A stretch of DNA of 64,000 nucleotides from Lithodes maja (GCA_037953745.1 JBAKBP010000764.1:145404-209403), one strand, 5' to 3'; shown: positions 1-11,915, numbered from the stretch's first letter. Numbers and translations are program-made. Notes: generated from the sequence alone by a model not told the origin.

Positions 1-2
1 CC

Positions 3-1055
3 TCCTACTTTAAGCCCTTCCGCAAGGTCGTCATTGATGAGTCTCTTGTGCTGTTCCAGGGAAAACTCAGCTTCCGGCAGTACATCCCCTCAAAAAGAAA
101 TCGCTTTGGCATAAAATTCTTTGTGCTGTGCGACTGCCAAACTGGCTATGTCCTGGACTTCCTGGTCTAGAGCGGGAAGGAAGGGGACGTGCTTGTGGAT
201 CCCCTCATTGGCTTTGGCGGAGCAGTGGTGCAAGCCATGATGGACCGCTACTTTCACAAGAATCACGTCCTCTACACGGACAATTACTACACGTCCCCCA
301 CTCTCTCAAAGTACCTGCATGAGCGCAAGACGGGGACTGTAGGCACAGTACGAGGGAAAAGGAAGGGCATGCCACCTTTCCCTCCAAAGACCAAAAAAGG
401 TGATATGTTCAGGAAGAAGTCGGGGCCCATTCTGGCTATCCACTGGCACGACCAGCGGAAGGTCAACCTCCTGAGCACCATCCACAAGGGTGAAATGGTG
501 GAGACTGGCAAGGTGGATCGCCGCACCCAGGCCAAGGTGACCAAGCCCGATGCTGTCCTGGACTACAACATCAACATGAGGCTGGTGGACAAGTCCGACA
601 TGCAGATAGGCTTCATTGACTGCCTGCGTACCTCGTGCAGATGGTACAAAAAGTTCTTTCTGCATATGGTGGACATGTCAGTTCTGAATGCCTACAATAT
701 ATACAAGCTTCGGAATGTGAACACACCCATGAAGTTCAATAGCCTGCAGAGGTTCCAAAAGCAGGTGTTGACGGAGCTCCTGGAGAAGTATGGTACGGCA
801 CAGAGGGCAGTGGCACATCCTGGGCCCGCCATTACTGACCGCTTGCAGTGTGCATATTACATGAATAGGCATAGGCTTGGTTCCCTGCCTCAGAATGAAT
901 CAGGAAAAACGCAGAAGAAGCGGTGCCATGTCTGCTACAACAGCAGGCTGAGGGCGAGGTCAGGTAAAAAGTCCACCATGGAGTGTGTGGAGTGCAAGGT
1001 GGCACTCTGTGCTATAGGGTGCTTCTTTGATTACCACTCCAAGCAGGAGTTCTAA
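3..1055 (+). pseudogene. piggyBac (PGBD-type) transposase, 3' part, with one nonsense codon
   Basis: The frame from base 3 to the TAA at 1053-1055 reads as the C-terminal two thirds of a piggyBac transposase, the DDD enzyme that cuts and pastes at TTAA. Candidate catalytic Asp residues are all visible: VIDES near codon 12, TDNYYTSP around base 280, and LVDKSDMQ around base 590. The protein ends in the Cys-rich zinc-binding tail usual for this family (CHVC ... CVEC ... C ... H). The frame is broken by TAG at 168-170, in the motif that is normally a V-Y-x-G stretch, so a Tyr codon probably mutated. The start lies left of the window. Downstream reading could begin at the GTG/ATG codons near 189-240, but that would drop the first Asp, so I call a pseudogene. 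Family call is firm; subfamily is not determined. Confidence 0.9.
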
Positions 1056-1324
1056 TAATCATAGTGAAAGTGACAAAGAAAAGGACAATATGTACAGTAT
1101 ATATATATATAGGCAAAAAGTGGAAGTAAACCAATTTATTGTTATACAAAAGTCATGTATTATGAGAAAATTTATACAAATACAATTACACCATAATAAT
1201 ATGTGAAAGTGACACATATGTATATAATAAGTGACATTCATATGATTAGAACCTATAGAAATATATAAATCAGTGAAAAAAGACACAATAAATTGTATAT
1301 AAAACGTTTACAAAGCATATAACT

Positions 1325-1845
1325 AAGTGAAAGTAACACAAGACCTAATATTTGATGGCCAAAGTATAATAAACACCTGTGATAACGAATAATCAGTGCC
1401 TAATATAACAATAACCTACCTCAATTACTAATAAAATGTACGGTATCGAGTGAAAATGAGCATTATCAGTGACAGTGACACTCTAAAGCATATTTATCAA
1501 AGTGAAAGTGACACAAGACTTGATGGCCAAAGTATAATAAACACCTGTAATAACTAATAATCAGTGCCCTAATATAACAATAACCTACCTCAATTACTAA
1601 TAAAATGTACGGTATCGAGTGAAAATGAGCATTATCAGTGACAGTGACACTCTAAAGCATATTTATCAAACTGAAAGTGACACAAGACACAATACTTGAT
1701 GGCCAAAGTATAATAAACACCTGTAATAACTAATAATCAGTGCCCTAATATAACAATAACCTACCTCAATTACTAATAAAATGTACGGTATCGAGTGAAA
1801 ATGAGCAATATTAGTGACAGTGATACCCTAATAAACATACTTTAT
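1325..1845. repeat. Tandem repeat, three units of about 172 bp
   Basis: Three consecutive units begin at 1325, 1501 and 1670. Each starts with a GTGAAAGTGACACAAGAC-like stretch, passes through TTGATGGCCAAAGTATAATA and ends near CTCTAAAGCATATTTATCAA. Units 1 to 3 differ by a few substitutions and small indels. The array lies in the AT-rich 3' flank of the piggyBac gene and may be part of that element; this is inference. Bases 1056-1324 are AT-rich with no gene. Confidence 0.9.
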
Positions 1846-3440
1846 ATAATTGGCCTCAAAATAACTATAAATATATCAAATAAACATCACATTCTCAATA
1901 TCAAACACTAAAATCGTCTAAGGGAGATAAACACTTTGGCGCGACGAGCGGCTAGGTGCGTCGTAGCCGTGGCCGGGGCGATGCATCCGAACGCGGGAAG
2001 AATTTGCCGCCGAAAAGCACTCGTCTTCCCGCGCTCACCATTATGCAACCAGAGGGGCTACAGACCTCTACTCAACACCATTCTACAGAGGAAGGTTTGT
2101 GGAACATTTTTCTTTTTTATTCATAACGTTACATGCCATATTCATTGAATTACAGAGGAGTTAACATAGCCCAAAGATCGTCAAAACACCCGGTACCGCA
2201 GCACAGTTGCGAGCTATAGTCCCCGGGGCTGGAGGGTTAACCCGGGAAATGCAGGGAGACTCTTAAGAGTTCCCCCGGCGGACTGCGGGGAGACTCTTAA
2301 CCCGGCAAGCGCGATAGGCCTCACGGAAGGCTTCCTATAGGGAACGCGATAGGCCTCACGGAAGCAAGACCATAAAAAAAGCTTTCCAAAAAAAAAAAGG
2401 GCCTATCAAAACAAAGGAATTTGTCTCTAGGTGAGATAATTCCCCTCCAGTACTCATCCATGTAAATCTCACCCACCCCCCTCCCCTCCTTCCCCACCTT
2501 ATTCCCCCCTCCCTCCCCTCCTCAATTATCACCTATTTTCCCTCTTATTATCATAATTTATCGGTTATTTTTCTCTCCCGCGATAATGTAGCACAAGTGG
2601 GTTGCAGAAAAGATCGTTATGTAACACCCAGACACCGGCCCACACCGCCCCGCTTGTCTCAGTTACCTCACAGACAGCGAGAGAGGAGGGTTGCCTGTGG
2701 CTCTCTCTCGCCTGAGATTATGACCGGGTGGCCAATATCTTCGTTTTTCACCACCCAAATGCTTTTCCCACTTATTTTAGCACTCTTGAAGGTTCATATA
2801 TACATCATATATGTAAAATAAAAGCATACCGAAAACAAATAATGCTCTATATTGTAAATATAACGAATTCTGTCAGAATCCAAGGCTAGAAATGCACAAA
2901 TAACTACCCTAGCCCCTAGGTCTATTTAGCGCTTGTCAGGTTAAGAGTCAGAGAAAAAAAAAATCAACTTTTGACATCGATTTTTTTATTTATTTATTTT
3001 TATTTATTTATTTTGTTTTTTTTGCCCCTGGGCCATGCAAAATCTCAGTCCTCTACCTCCCCTCCTTCCCCACTTTCCTCCTCTCCTTCAGTTATCACCT
3101 ATTTTCCCTGTTATTCCCTTATTCTGAGGTATATTTTCGTGCTAACATTAGAAATCCGGTTACAGGGTGTGGTCACCACTGATAGCAAGCGAATGCAAGA
3201 GAGAGAAAGAGAGTATCGATCGACTGTGTCTCAGTGGCCTTGGGGGAAATTGGCGGGAAAGCAGCTTGCCTCACCCATACATTATACAACTCGCGGGCTA
3301 TAATGCTATTAATGGTACAATGAATATTTTAGTGACGGAAACACCTCAAATACGTCAGCACAGGGGGACGTTTCCAATTACCCCCATGCGCACTTGTTAG
3401 GTTAAAGATAGTGTAGTATGTAAGGTGTTTGTAAGATAAT
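1846..3440. other. Non-coding stretch: low-complexity and short local repeats
   Basis: No convincing gene. It holds a GC-rich patch at 1935-2060, a palindromic GGGTTAACCC at 2236-2245 that could be the 3' edge of a TTAA-flanked piggyBac element (inference), two direct copies of GCGATAGGCCTCACGGAAG (about 2308 and 2345), two related pyrimidine-rich tracts (2465-2560 and 3045-3120) and a TTTA-rich tract at 2980-3015. Confidence 0.6.
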
Positions 3441-3689
3441 GTATTTATGGGAGGAGAAGGTGTTCTGGAGGGCAGGCTGGGGTTGCCATCCCTTTTGATG
3501 AGGCACAGAAAGGATCAGCTAGAGAGGCCAGGTGGTGAAACAGGAGTTCCAGCTCTCCTTATCAGTCACCTAGCACTCCCTGGGAGTACCGCCCTGTTCG
3601 GCTGGTGCTTACAGCCTCCTCCTAACAATTCTGGAGGTGGAATTCCCAGTCCCAACCTCCAGGGGCTGTCTGCGCCACAAAGTGACGGG

Positions 3690-5275
3690 CGATGGGGTCG
3701 CCATATCCCTACGCCTGGAGTGACACAGGGCTCGTTGTTGGGTTCTTTTCTGTTTGTGCTGTTTATCAACGACTTGTCCGGAGGTGATAAAGCACGGCAG
3801 CGAAGTATACCTGTATGTAGATAAACCAAAACTTTTTAAAAGGATTAGTGATAATGAGGACTGCAAGAAGCTACACGAAGACCTTGACGAGCTGAAAGTT
3901 GGTCAGAAAGATGGATGCTAAATTTACACCCAGACAAAAGCAGGTATATGCTTTTGAGGTGTGGTGGAGTGGTCTTGCCACTGGCCTGGTAATCCAAAGG
4001 TCCCGGGTTCAAATCCCGATGTATCAATGGGAAGATATTATTGGGATGGAATTTGTGCTGTACCTAGTATCAGTGCATTACCACAAGCCCACCGAAACGT
4101 CAATAAAAATACCCTCATTGTTCCCTGATTAAATAGCACTTTATGAATATTCCCATATTCAAAATATGCTATACGGGTGCAATGCCTGGTGAGTTATCTG
4201 CTCAACAGGTGGCGTTGTGTGTGTGTAAGTGTGAGAGTCCGAGTGTAAGGGGTGAGACCGTGAAGCACGGGAACGAGGTGGCTTCAGAGATGGGGTCGTT
4301 TCGGGCCATGAGTGAGCACCGTGCCTCATGTGAAGGCAAGATGGCAGGTGCTCGTTGTACTCTACGTGCTTCACATGTCTCACTCCCTAGACTGGAACAA
4401 GACCTCACGGGCTTCAGTGGTCATTGTAAAGCGGTGAATGTTAATGCTCTCAGCCTATGTCCGAGAGGAAGTAAGTTGGAATATAGAAAAAAAAAAAAAA
4501 AATATGCGGATAAGGAGGTCCAACGTTGAGGAACAGTTATATACAATGCAAAATATCATTCCAAAAACCAGCACAGAAAAGGATATAGGTGTAGTCATAG
4601 ATGATAAACTGTCTTTCCATGATCACCTAGCCGAGAAGATTAACAAGGCGAATACAATTGTGGGCTAAATCCGAAGATCATTTGTGTACCTAGATCCAGT
4701 AATCTTCAAGGCTCTGTATATAGCTGTAATGAGACCACATTTGGAATATGCAAACAAGGTGAGGTGTCTTCACTTGTTAAAAGACATAGATACACTTGCA
4801 AATTTACAACGCCGAGCAGCAAAACTGTTACCTAAACTGAAAGACCTCGCCTATGAAGAAAGATTATGTAGGTTGAATCTACCCACACTGGCCTACAGAA
4901 GATCACAGTGGGATCAGATTGAGGCACAAGATCATCAACCAGAAGTACGACAAAGACTGCACACAAGGAATTTTTCAGGTGAGGGAGGATGACTTTACCC
5001 AAGGTAATACAAAGAACATTTTCAAGACAAAGGCGAGGCTCAACCTCAGGAAATAGTCCTTCTCACACAGGATTGTCGATAACTAGAATGTGTTGCCCAA
5101 GTGGGTATTTAATGTCCATACAGTGGTAAAGTTTGAATCTGGCTTAGACAAACTATGGAGGGGCCAGGATCAAAAGTTAAATAATTATAGGGCACAAATA
5201 ACCACCACACACATGCGAAGCCAAGGTCAAAATAGTGACGAGGCTACTGAGCTGGAGCCACAGGCCTAGTCCTCC
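3690..5275 (+). pseudogene. CR1-like non-LTR retrotransposon remnant, split by a SINE
   Basis: Translated pieces follow the order of a CR1-type reverse transcriptase. Around 3705-3785 is GVTQGSLLGSFLFVLFINDL, the RT motif B region. After a frameshift near 3790, the stretch to 3950 reads DNEDCKKLHEDLDEL and then HPDKSRYM. At 4502 the same protein resumes with RIRRSNVEEQLYTMQ, EKDIGVVIDDKLSFHDH, LYIAVMRPHLEYAN and YEERLCRLNLPTLAYRR. The C-terminal end (KARLNLRKYSFSHRIVDNWN-like, altered) runs to about 5275. The catalytic YADD block reads YVDK here, and there is an in-frame TAA at 4666-4668, so it is dead. A SINE sits at 3956-4501, between two residues of a continuous RT sequence. Bases 3447-3690 keep an open frame of 80 codons with no recognised homology. 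Confidence 0.85.
3956..4501 (+). mobile_element. tRNA-derived SINE, copy A
   Basis: The 5' head carries RNA polymerase III promoter boxes: TGGTGGAGTGG (box A, about 3961) and GGTTCAAATCCC (box B, about 4008). A body of about 450 bp follows, ending in TTGGAATATAGA and a run of A at 4486-4500. The same body occurs twice more, reversed, at 7781-8240 and 8266-8797. Short duplicated ATATGC on both sides (about 3946-3951 and 4501-4506) fits a target-site duplication. It interrupts the CR1-like remnant. Confidence 0.85.
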
Positions 5276-5667
5276 TCCAGAATAACATCTGTGAGTATAT
5301 GTTATATTTTTCGCTTAACTATAAACTTCTGAAACGCGCAACTTGTTTACTGTGATACTAAGGATCCCTAGCTTGTCGAATCTACTCTAGCTTACAATTA
5401 ATTCCCTATGTAACTCTGTTTATTTATATTTCTTTTCGGCAAAAATATATAAATATAACTTTCGTAATTGTTCAGTCCAACACCTTCCGCTTTAGTGAAT
5501 AAAAACCCATTCTATGTTGTATTTTATGATATTTAGAACCTCCAGGACTGTTAAAACTACACCGGAAATGTATATTTTACCAGATAGAACGTTGTGATTA
5601 TCGAGCGTGATATCTCTGCCTAACTGTTTTATATATAAAATATTTTGTTTGTTTGTTATATTATATA
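5276..5667. other. AT-rich non-coding stretch
   Basis: I see no gene, RNA or repeat structure here. It separates the CR1-like remnant from the minisatellite. Confidence 0.6.
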
Positions 5668-7065
5668 GGTTAGTAGCTGTAAGGTAAAGGTTAGCAACTG
5701 TTAGGTAAGGGTTAGCATCTGTTAGGTAAAGGTTAGCATCTGTTAGGTAAAGGTTAGCAACTGTTAGGTAAGGGTTAGCAACTGTTAGGTAAAGGTTAGC
5801 ATCTGTTAGGTAAAGGTTAGCAACTGTTAGGTAAGAGTTAGCAACTGTTAGGTAAAGGTTAGCAACTGTTAGGTAAAGGTTAGCATCTGTTAGTTAAAAG
5901 TTAGCAACTGTTAGGTAAAGGTTAGCAACTGTTAGGTAAAGGTTAGCAACTGTTAGTTAAAAGTTAGCAACTGTTAGGTAAAGGTTAGCATCTGTTAGGT
6001 AAAGGTTAGCAACTGTTAGGTAAAGGTTAGCAACTGTTAGTTAAAAGTTAGCAACTGTTAGGTAAAGCTTAGCAACTGTTAGGTAAAGATTAGCAACTGT
6101 TAGGTAAAGGTTAGCAACTGTTAGTTAAAAGTTAGCAACTGTTAGGTAAAGGTTAGCAACTGTTAGGTAAAGGTTAGCAACTGTTAGTTAAAAGTTAGCA
6201 ACTGTTAGGTAAAGGTTAGCATCTGTTAGGTAAAGGTTACCAACTGTTAGGTAAAGGTTAGCAACTGTTAGTTAAAAGTTAGCAACTGTTAGGTAAAGGT
6301 TAGCAACTGTTAGTTAAAAGTTAGCAACTGTTAGGTAAAGGTTAGCATCTGTTAGGTAAAGGTTAGCAACTGTTAGGTAAAGGTTAGCAACTGTTAGTTA
6401 AAAGTTAGCAACTGTTAGGTAAAGGTTAGCAACTGTTAGGTAAAGGTTAGCAACTGTTAGGTAAAGGTTAGCAACTGTTAGGTAAAGGTTAGCAACTGTT
6501 AGGTAAAAGTTAGCAACTGTTAAGTAAAGGTTAGCAACTGTTAGGTAAAGGTTAGCAACTGTTAGGTAAAGGTTAGCAACTGTTAGGTAAAGGTTAGCAA
6601 CTGTTAGGTAAAGGTTAGCAACTGTTAGTTAAAAGTTAGCAACTGTTAGGTAAAGGTTAGCAACTGTTAGGTAAAGGTTAGCAACTGTTAGGTAAAGGTT
6701 AGCAACTGTTAGTTAAAAGTTAGCAACTATTAGGTAAAAGTTAGCAACTGTTAGGTAAAGGTTAGCAACTGTTAGGTAAAGGTTAGCAACTGTTAGTTAA
6801 AAGTTAGCAACTGTTAGTTAAAAGTTAGCAACTGTTAGTTAAAAGTTAGCAACTATTAGGTAAAAGTTAGCAACTGTTAGGTAAAGGTTAGCAACTGTTA
6901 GGTAAAGGTTAGCAACTGTTAGTTAAAAGTTAGCAACTGTTAGGTAAAGGTTAGCAACTGTTAGGTAAAGGTTAGCAACTGTTAGTTAAAAGTTAGCAAC
7001 TGTTAGTTAAAAGTTAGCAACTGTTAGGTAAAAGTTAGCAACTGTTAGGTAAAAGTTAGTAGGGT
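5668..7065. repeat. 21-bp minisatellite, about 66 copies
   Basis: The unit is GTTAGCAACTGTTAGGTAAAG. Common variants replace AACT with ATCT or GGTAAAG with GTTAAAA, and the variants recur in a partly ordered way, suggesting higher-order units of two to five monomers. The array ends at a GTTAGTAGG edge and is followed by a short (TTAGG) tract. It is not CRISPR: there are no unique spacers. Confidence 0.95.
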
Positions 7066-7081
7066 GTCATAATTTAGCCTA

Positions 7082-7100
7082 TTAGGTTAGGTTAGGTTAG
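7082..7100. repeat. Short interstitial TTAGG tract
   Basis: Nearly four copies of TTAGG, the arthropod telomere repeat, lie 15 bp past the minisatellite. Too short to be a telomere. The rest of 7066-7400 has no gene. Confidence 0.7.
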
Positions 7101-7404
7101 TTAAGTGAAGTTACAAATACAAATACTATAACGTGAGTTGTAGGGGTTGGTGGGAGGAGAAGGGTTGAAGAATTACCATAATTTTTAATGAAGAAAAAGC
7201 CAATACCAATATTCAAAATCAGTTTTAATCCTAATGATCATATATCTTAGTTTAGTTGCTGTAACGTAATAATTTTCTGTAAATTGTTGTTAGAGAAAAC
7301 GAACATTAAAGGGGTACCTTAATTGGAATTAAGCAGCTATTGACAAGTCTCAATTATCTGATATTGACCTGTATTCCTAAACACAATTAATCATTGTCGA
7401 TGAT

Positions 7405-7482
7405 AATTACTATAGTTTTGCTGCATTCCTGTCTGCATTCAGTCTGCATGATACGGTAGTTGTTGTAATTGCAACGAGAAGT
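7405..7482. mobile_element. MITE fragment, same family as 9953-10126
   Basis: The stretch TATAGTTTTGCTGCATTCCT followed by GATACGGTAGTTGTTGTAAT matches one arm of the inverted-repeat element at 9953-10126. Only one arm is recognisable. Confidence 0.6.
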
Positions 7483-7780
7483 ACTATAACTAATATTATT
7501 ACAGTCCCAGTGGGCACAGCGTGGGATCTTCACGTCTTTAACTCGTGAACATTTCTCACGTATTTTTTGTGTATAAATGGATGCAAAATTTACGTCTATA
7601 ACTGGATGTAACTCTCTCGTCGAATACTTGTGAAATAATGCGTATATAACTGTTCAAAGAAATCACATGAAAGGTATGTATTTATAATAATTATGACGTT
7701 AGTAAATTTGTTGTAACGAGTTCATGTAGGATTTTTTTCCATTCAAAATAATAGCTACCGGTATATATATATATATATAT

Positions 7781-8240
7781 TTTTTCTATATTCCAACTAC
7801 TCCCTCTCGGGCATAGGCTGATAGCCTTTACACTCTACCGCTGAATACAGTGAGGCCCGTGAGGTCTTGCTCCTGTCTAGGGAGTGAGACATGCGAAGCT
7901 TCACGGCTCGAAGCATCTCCATCTCTGAAGCCGCCTCGCCTCTGCGCTTCACAGTCTCATCCCCCACACTCGGACCCTCACTCTCAGAACGCCACCTATT
8001 GAGCAATTAACTCACTAGGCATTGCCCTCCTGTAACATATTTTTGAATATGGGAATATTCATACAATGCTATTTAATCAGGGAACAATGAGGGTATTTTT
8101 TTGGCATTTCGGTGTGCTGTGGTAATGCACTGATACTAGGTACAGCACAAACTCCATCCCAATAATATCTTCCCATTGACATATTGGGATTCGAACCCGG
8201 GTCCATTGGATTACCAGTCCAGTAGCAAGTCCACTATACA
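7781..8240 (-). mobile_element. tRNA-derived SINE, copy B
   Basis: Reverse-strand copy of the SINE at 3956-4501. On the minus strand the head at 8240 reads GTGGACTTGCTACTGG with box B GGTTCGAATCCC. The body follows and the tail TTGGAATATAGAAAAAA ends next to an (AT)n tract at 7763-7780. Open frames on this strand are chance readings through the SINE body. Confidence 0.85.
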
Positions 8241-8265
8241 GTATATACTGTATATATATATATTT

Positions 8266-8797
8266 GTTTTTTTCTTCTATATTCCAACTACTCCCTCTCG
8301 GGCATAGGCTGAGCGCCTGCACATTCATCGCTCAACACGGTGAAGCCCGTGAGGTCATGTTCCAGCCTAGAAAGTGAGACAAGTGAAGCACGAGCTACAA
8401 CCAGCCCTCGCCATCCTGCAATCGCAGACGCGCGGCTCTTGGTTGCCCACTGGCTCGAAGCAGTCTCACTTCTGAAGCTGCTTCGCCTTTATGCTTCACT
8501 GTCTTACTTCCTAGACTCGGACCTTCACTCTCAGAACTCTACCTATTGAGCAATTAACTCACTAGGCATTGCCCCCCTGTAGCATATTTTGAATGTGGGA
8601 ATATTCATACACTGCTATTTAATCAGGGAACAATGAGGGTATTTTGTTGGCGTTTCGGTGGGCTTTGTGGTAATGCACTGATACTAAGTACAGCATAAAT
8701 TCAATCTCAATAATATCTTCCCATTGACACATCAGGATTTGAACCCGGAACCTTTGGATTACCAGTCCAATGGCAAGACCACTCCACCACACCTCCT
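8266..8797 (-). mobile_element. tRNA-derived SINE, copy C
   Basis: Third copy, minus strand, 26 bp from copy B and in the same orientation. The head on the minus strand is GGAGGTGTGGTGGAGTGG with box B GGTTCAAATCC. The body has extra or variant bases relative to A and B. Confidence 0.85.
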
Positions 8798-9756
8798 TGC
8801 ATACAATAGCTTGATCATAATGAACAATATAATACTAAAGTAGAATTGCCATTGTTTTTCATTTTGGTAAGAAAACTGCGTACCCAATTCTGCGAAAGTG
8901 CCCCTTTCTCTTCACAATTGACTATTACAGGAATTCTAAAAATATTTCAGAATGGATTAGGAAAACTGTACACCACTAGTAGATTGTGCAGTAATCTATC
9001 AGCTAACATAGAAGAAATTATTAGCATAATAAGATCATTGATTTTATGCCTTGATTCTTCAAATATCTGAAAGTTGATTGGTAAATATTTTTTGGCAAAG
9101 TGCAGCTAGCACAAAGAGTTTGATGACATTTTCCTAAATTGTAATATAAACAGTACAACATTTACTTCTTGTCCTCATTTGTGACTTAAACCTTTTATTC
9201 AAATTATAGATCTATTTTGCCTGGTCATTAAATATTCTTACTAGATAATACATATGTTTCTAGATTTGGTGAAAATGTATCGTTGGGGTTAGTTCAATTA
9301 TTATAATTTGTACAGTTGTAGACAGATGAAGTAGAGGCAAGTGTTGGTACAACCAACCGATATGTAACCGTATTCCAGAGAGATTATGATGTTAAGGTAA
9401 ATTATTGTTTAAAATAACTTTTGCAGCAAATATGTTAGTTCTTTGATTTACCTTATAATTATATACAAATCTGTGAGAACATCATATTTAGTCACACTTC
9501 AACACTTTATGTCTCAGCATCATCTGTCTACAACTGTATCATGTGCTTTGACTTTATATTTTATTTTACGAGACTGGGGAGACTTCCAAAGTTGAACACT
9601 ATCTGATCCGATCTCTTGTGGGTTATTATATGTTTTATTTCTTTTAAGGATGTCTGTTGCTTTCGCCATTTTAGAGCAAAGTATCTTACGTTGTCCCCTA
9701 GGCTAACAGAACCACCTTCCCAGGCTTCCTTCAAGCAAAAAAAAAAAAAAAAAAAT
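8798..9756. other. AT-rich non-coding stretch
   Basis: No gene or RNA recognised. An A-run lies at 9736-9754, right beside the next dispersed repeat. Confidence 0.6.
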
Positions 9757-9900
9757 TCACCCAGACCCCCTTCGCATTATATTTGTTCATTTTTCGATAG
9801 AAAAATGTCCCGGCTGAACACTGCTTTCTTCTAAATTACGGGCTCGCTATCGCTCACCCATAACAAATGGAGCGAAACAGGGGAGGTCCAAAAAGACTCC
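9757..9900 (-). repeat. Modular dispersed repeat, copy 1
   Basis: On the minus strand it reads CTGTTTCGCTCCATT, then GAGCGATAGCGAGCC, then ACATTTTTCTATCGAAAAATG and GAAGGGGGTCTGGG. These blocks recur in the same order at 39022-39275, 39505-39765, 49655-49900, 50095-51330 and 52975-53170. Confidence 0.75.
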
Positions 9901-9952
9901 CCTAGAACCAAATATGGTTAAGTCTTAGGCCAGTAGGCCTAACCATAGTCGG

Positions 9953-10126
9953 TTAATTAATATAGTTTAGCCGTATTCCTAGCCAGTCAGTATGATATGG
10001 TAGTTGTTGTAATTACAATGACAGGCACTGGATCATTATTATGGTACGGTACCTTCATTGCAATTACAACAACTATAGCGTATCATAATTATTGACTTGG
10101 TAGGAATGCAACCAAACTATAATTAA
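9953..10126. mobile_element. Foldback MITE, about 175 bp
   Basis: Two arms of about 65 bp are imperfect inverted complements. The left arm begins TTAATTAATATAGTTTAGCC and contains GTAGTTGTTGTAATTACAAT. The right arm ends GGTAGGAATGCAACC, AAACTATAATTAA. The spacer is about 25 bp. No coding capacity, so it is presumably mobilised in trans. Confidence 0.75.
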
Positions 10127-10175
10127 GTAAAAGTAAAGCTTTGCCCTAAATAAAAACGACATACCGAAGTCTGTA

Positions 10176-11717
10176 ATGGCTTACCATAATCACTACTATT
10201 TGCCACCAAAATCACTAATACTACTATCATCATTATCACTTCTATCACCTGTCCTATCTCTCCAGTACTTCTTTGATTTCCCATGGAATGATTTTTGCTT
10301 CCATGGCTGGGGACTCTCGGAGAGTGCTGAACGAATTACTGAGGAAATCCTATCGGGCATGGAGGCCTACATTCTATTTTCTTTCCCTCAAACTAATGCA
10401 AAAAAATCTTGGTTTACTAAAACTCAAGAATCTCATTCTTCCTATGTTTCTGCCCGAAATCAAGCCAAATCTGTATTTCGACACTTTCATCAATAATAAA
10501 TGCACTGAATTACCCAATTCTAGCTCTTCCCAAGCCAAAACGTCTCCAAAAATTTGTCTTCCTCGTCTTTCCCGCCCCTTTTCCACTCTGATGACACAAC
10601 CATCACTTCTTCTTCTGACAAAGCTGAACTCTTTGCTTAAACTTTCGGTAGAAACTCCACCTTGGATGTTTCCGGTGCTATTCTTCCCTCTCCAGCCCCC
10701 TCTCTCCTACTTATGCCAAATTTCTTAATCTCTTCTAAAGATGTACTTTCTACCCTCTCTGGGCTTAATACCAAGAAGGCGTACGGTCCGGACGGTGTTC
10801 CTCCTGTTGTACTCACAAACTGTTCTTCCGTGCTGATTCCCTGCCTAGACAAACTCTTTCATCTCTGTTTCTCCTCTAACGCCTTCCCTTCTTGCTTGAA
10901 GTTCGCTCTCATTCAACCTGTCCCAAAGAAGGGTGACCACTCTCAAACCTCCAACTATCGTCCTATTTCTTTCGTCTCTTGTATCTCTAAAGTCTTTTTA
11001 TACTATTCTTACTTCCAAATTTCTTAAGCATTTTTCTTCTCATAATCTACTTTCAGATCGCCAGAATGGCTTCCTTAAGGGTTTCTCTACTGGAGATCTT
11101 CTATCATATCTTACTAACTCCTGGTCATCCTCCTTTCTGGACTTTGGTAAGACCGTTTCTATTGCGCTAGACATATCAAAGGTCTTCGATAGAAATCTCT
11201 AATTTCTAAACTACCCTTCTTCGGTTTCTATCCCTCAATCTGTGCCTTTATCTCTAATTTCCTTTCCGGCCGTTCCATAGCTGCGGTTGTGGACGGCCAT
11301 CGTTCATTTCCTCATCCTATCAATACCGGTGTTCCTCAGGGTTCTGTCCTATCTCCAATTCTCTTTCTAATTTTCATAAATTATCTTCTCAACCGTACCT
11401 ACAGTCCTATCCATTCATATGCAGACGACTCTACCTTACACTATTCAATTAGTTTTCCAGAACGCCCCAGCAAGCAACCCCTCAAAAACAAACGTAACAA
11501 AGCCATACAATACTTATCCTTTGATCTATCTACTATTTCCAACTTGGGCAGAGAAAACCTTGTTTCCTTTAATGCTTCCAAAACCCAATTTCTCCATCTA
11601 TCTACCCGTCGTGAACTCCCAGATACTTCAACTTATACTTATACTTCAGCAATACAAAAATCATCCCTTCATTTTCTCTCAGTATTCTCGGTGTCTCATT
11701 TTCTTCTGCAATTTCCT
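10176..11717 (+). pseudogene. Jockey-like non-LTR retrotransposon remnant (family J1)
   Basis: Broken frames give a Jockey-superfamily reverse transcriptase in order: the post-endonuclease linker (WFTKTQESHSSYVSARNQAK), then KKAYGPDGVPPVVL, KFALIQPVPKKGDHSQTSNY, SIALDISKVFDR, NTGVPQGSVLSPILFLIFIN and the active site SYADDSTLHY at about 11415. Frameshifts occur near 10740, 11000 and 11210. The copy ends abruptly at about 11717, in the region where other J1 copies (23866-25775, 53212-55170) continue with the RT C-terminal part. It therefore lacks its 3' end, unlike the usual 5' truncation. The plus-strand host exon 1 begins 200 bp further on. Confidence 0.85.
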
Positions 11718-11915
11718 AGAAGCCACAGGCCTATATTCTGTATACAATTCAATTAAATCCAGCAGATCACCCACCGATGCAGAGGTATGGATTGTTATTT
11801 GAACAATTAAATATCCTACACAACTCGAAGACTAACTCCTAAACTAACCTGCAGAACACCCAAAACAATCTACAGAACCCCTAAACTAACAAATATATGC
11901 CGTCTTTCTGTCCAG

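Noticed and set aside
5668..7065. CRISPR-like array
   Set aside because: Direct tandem units without unique spacers in a eukaryotic intergenic region; this is a minisatellite.
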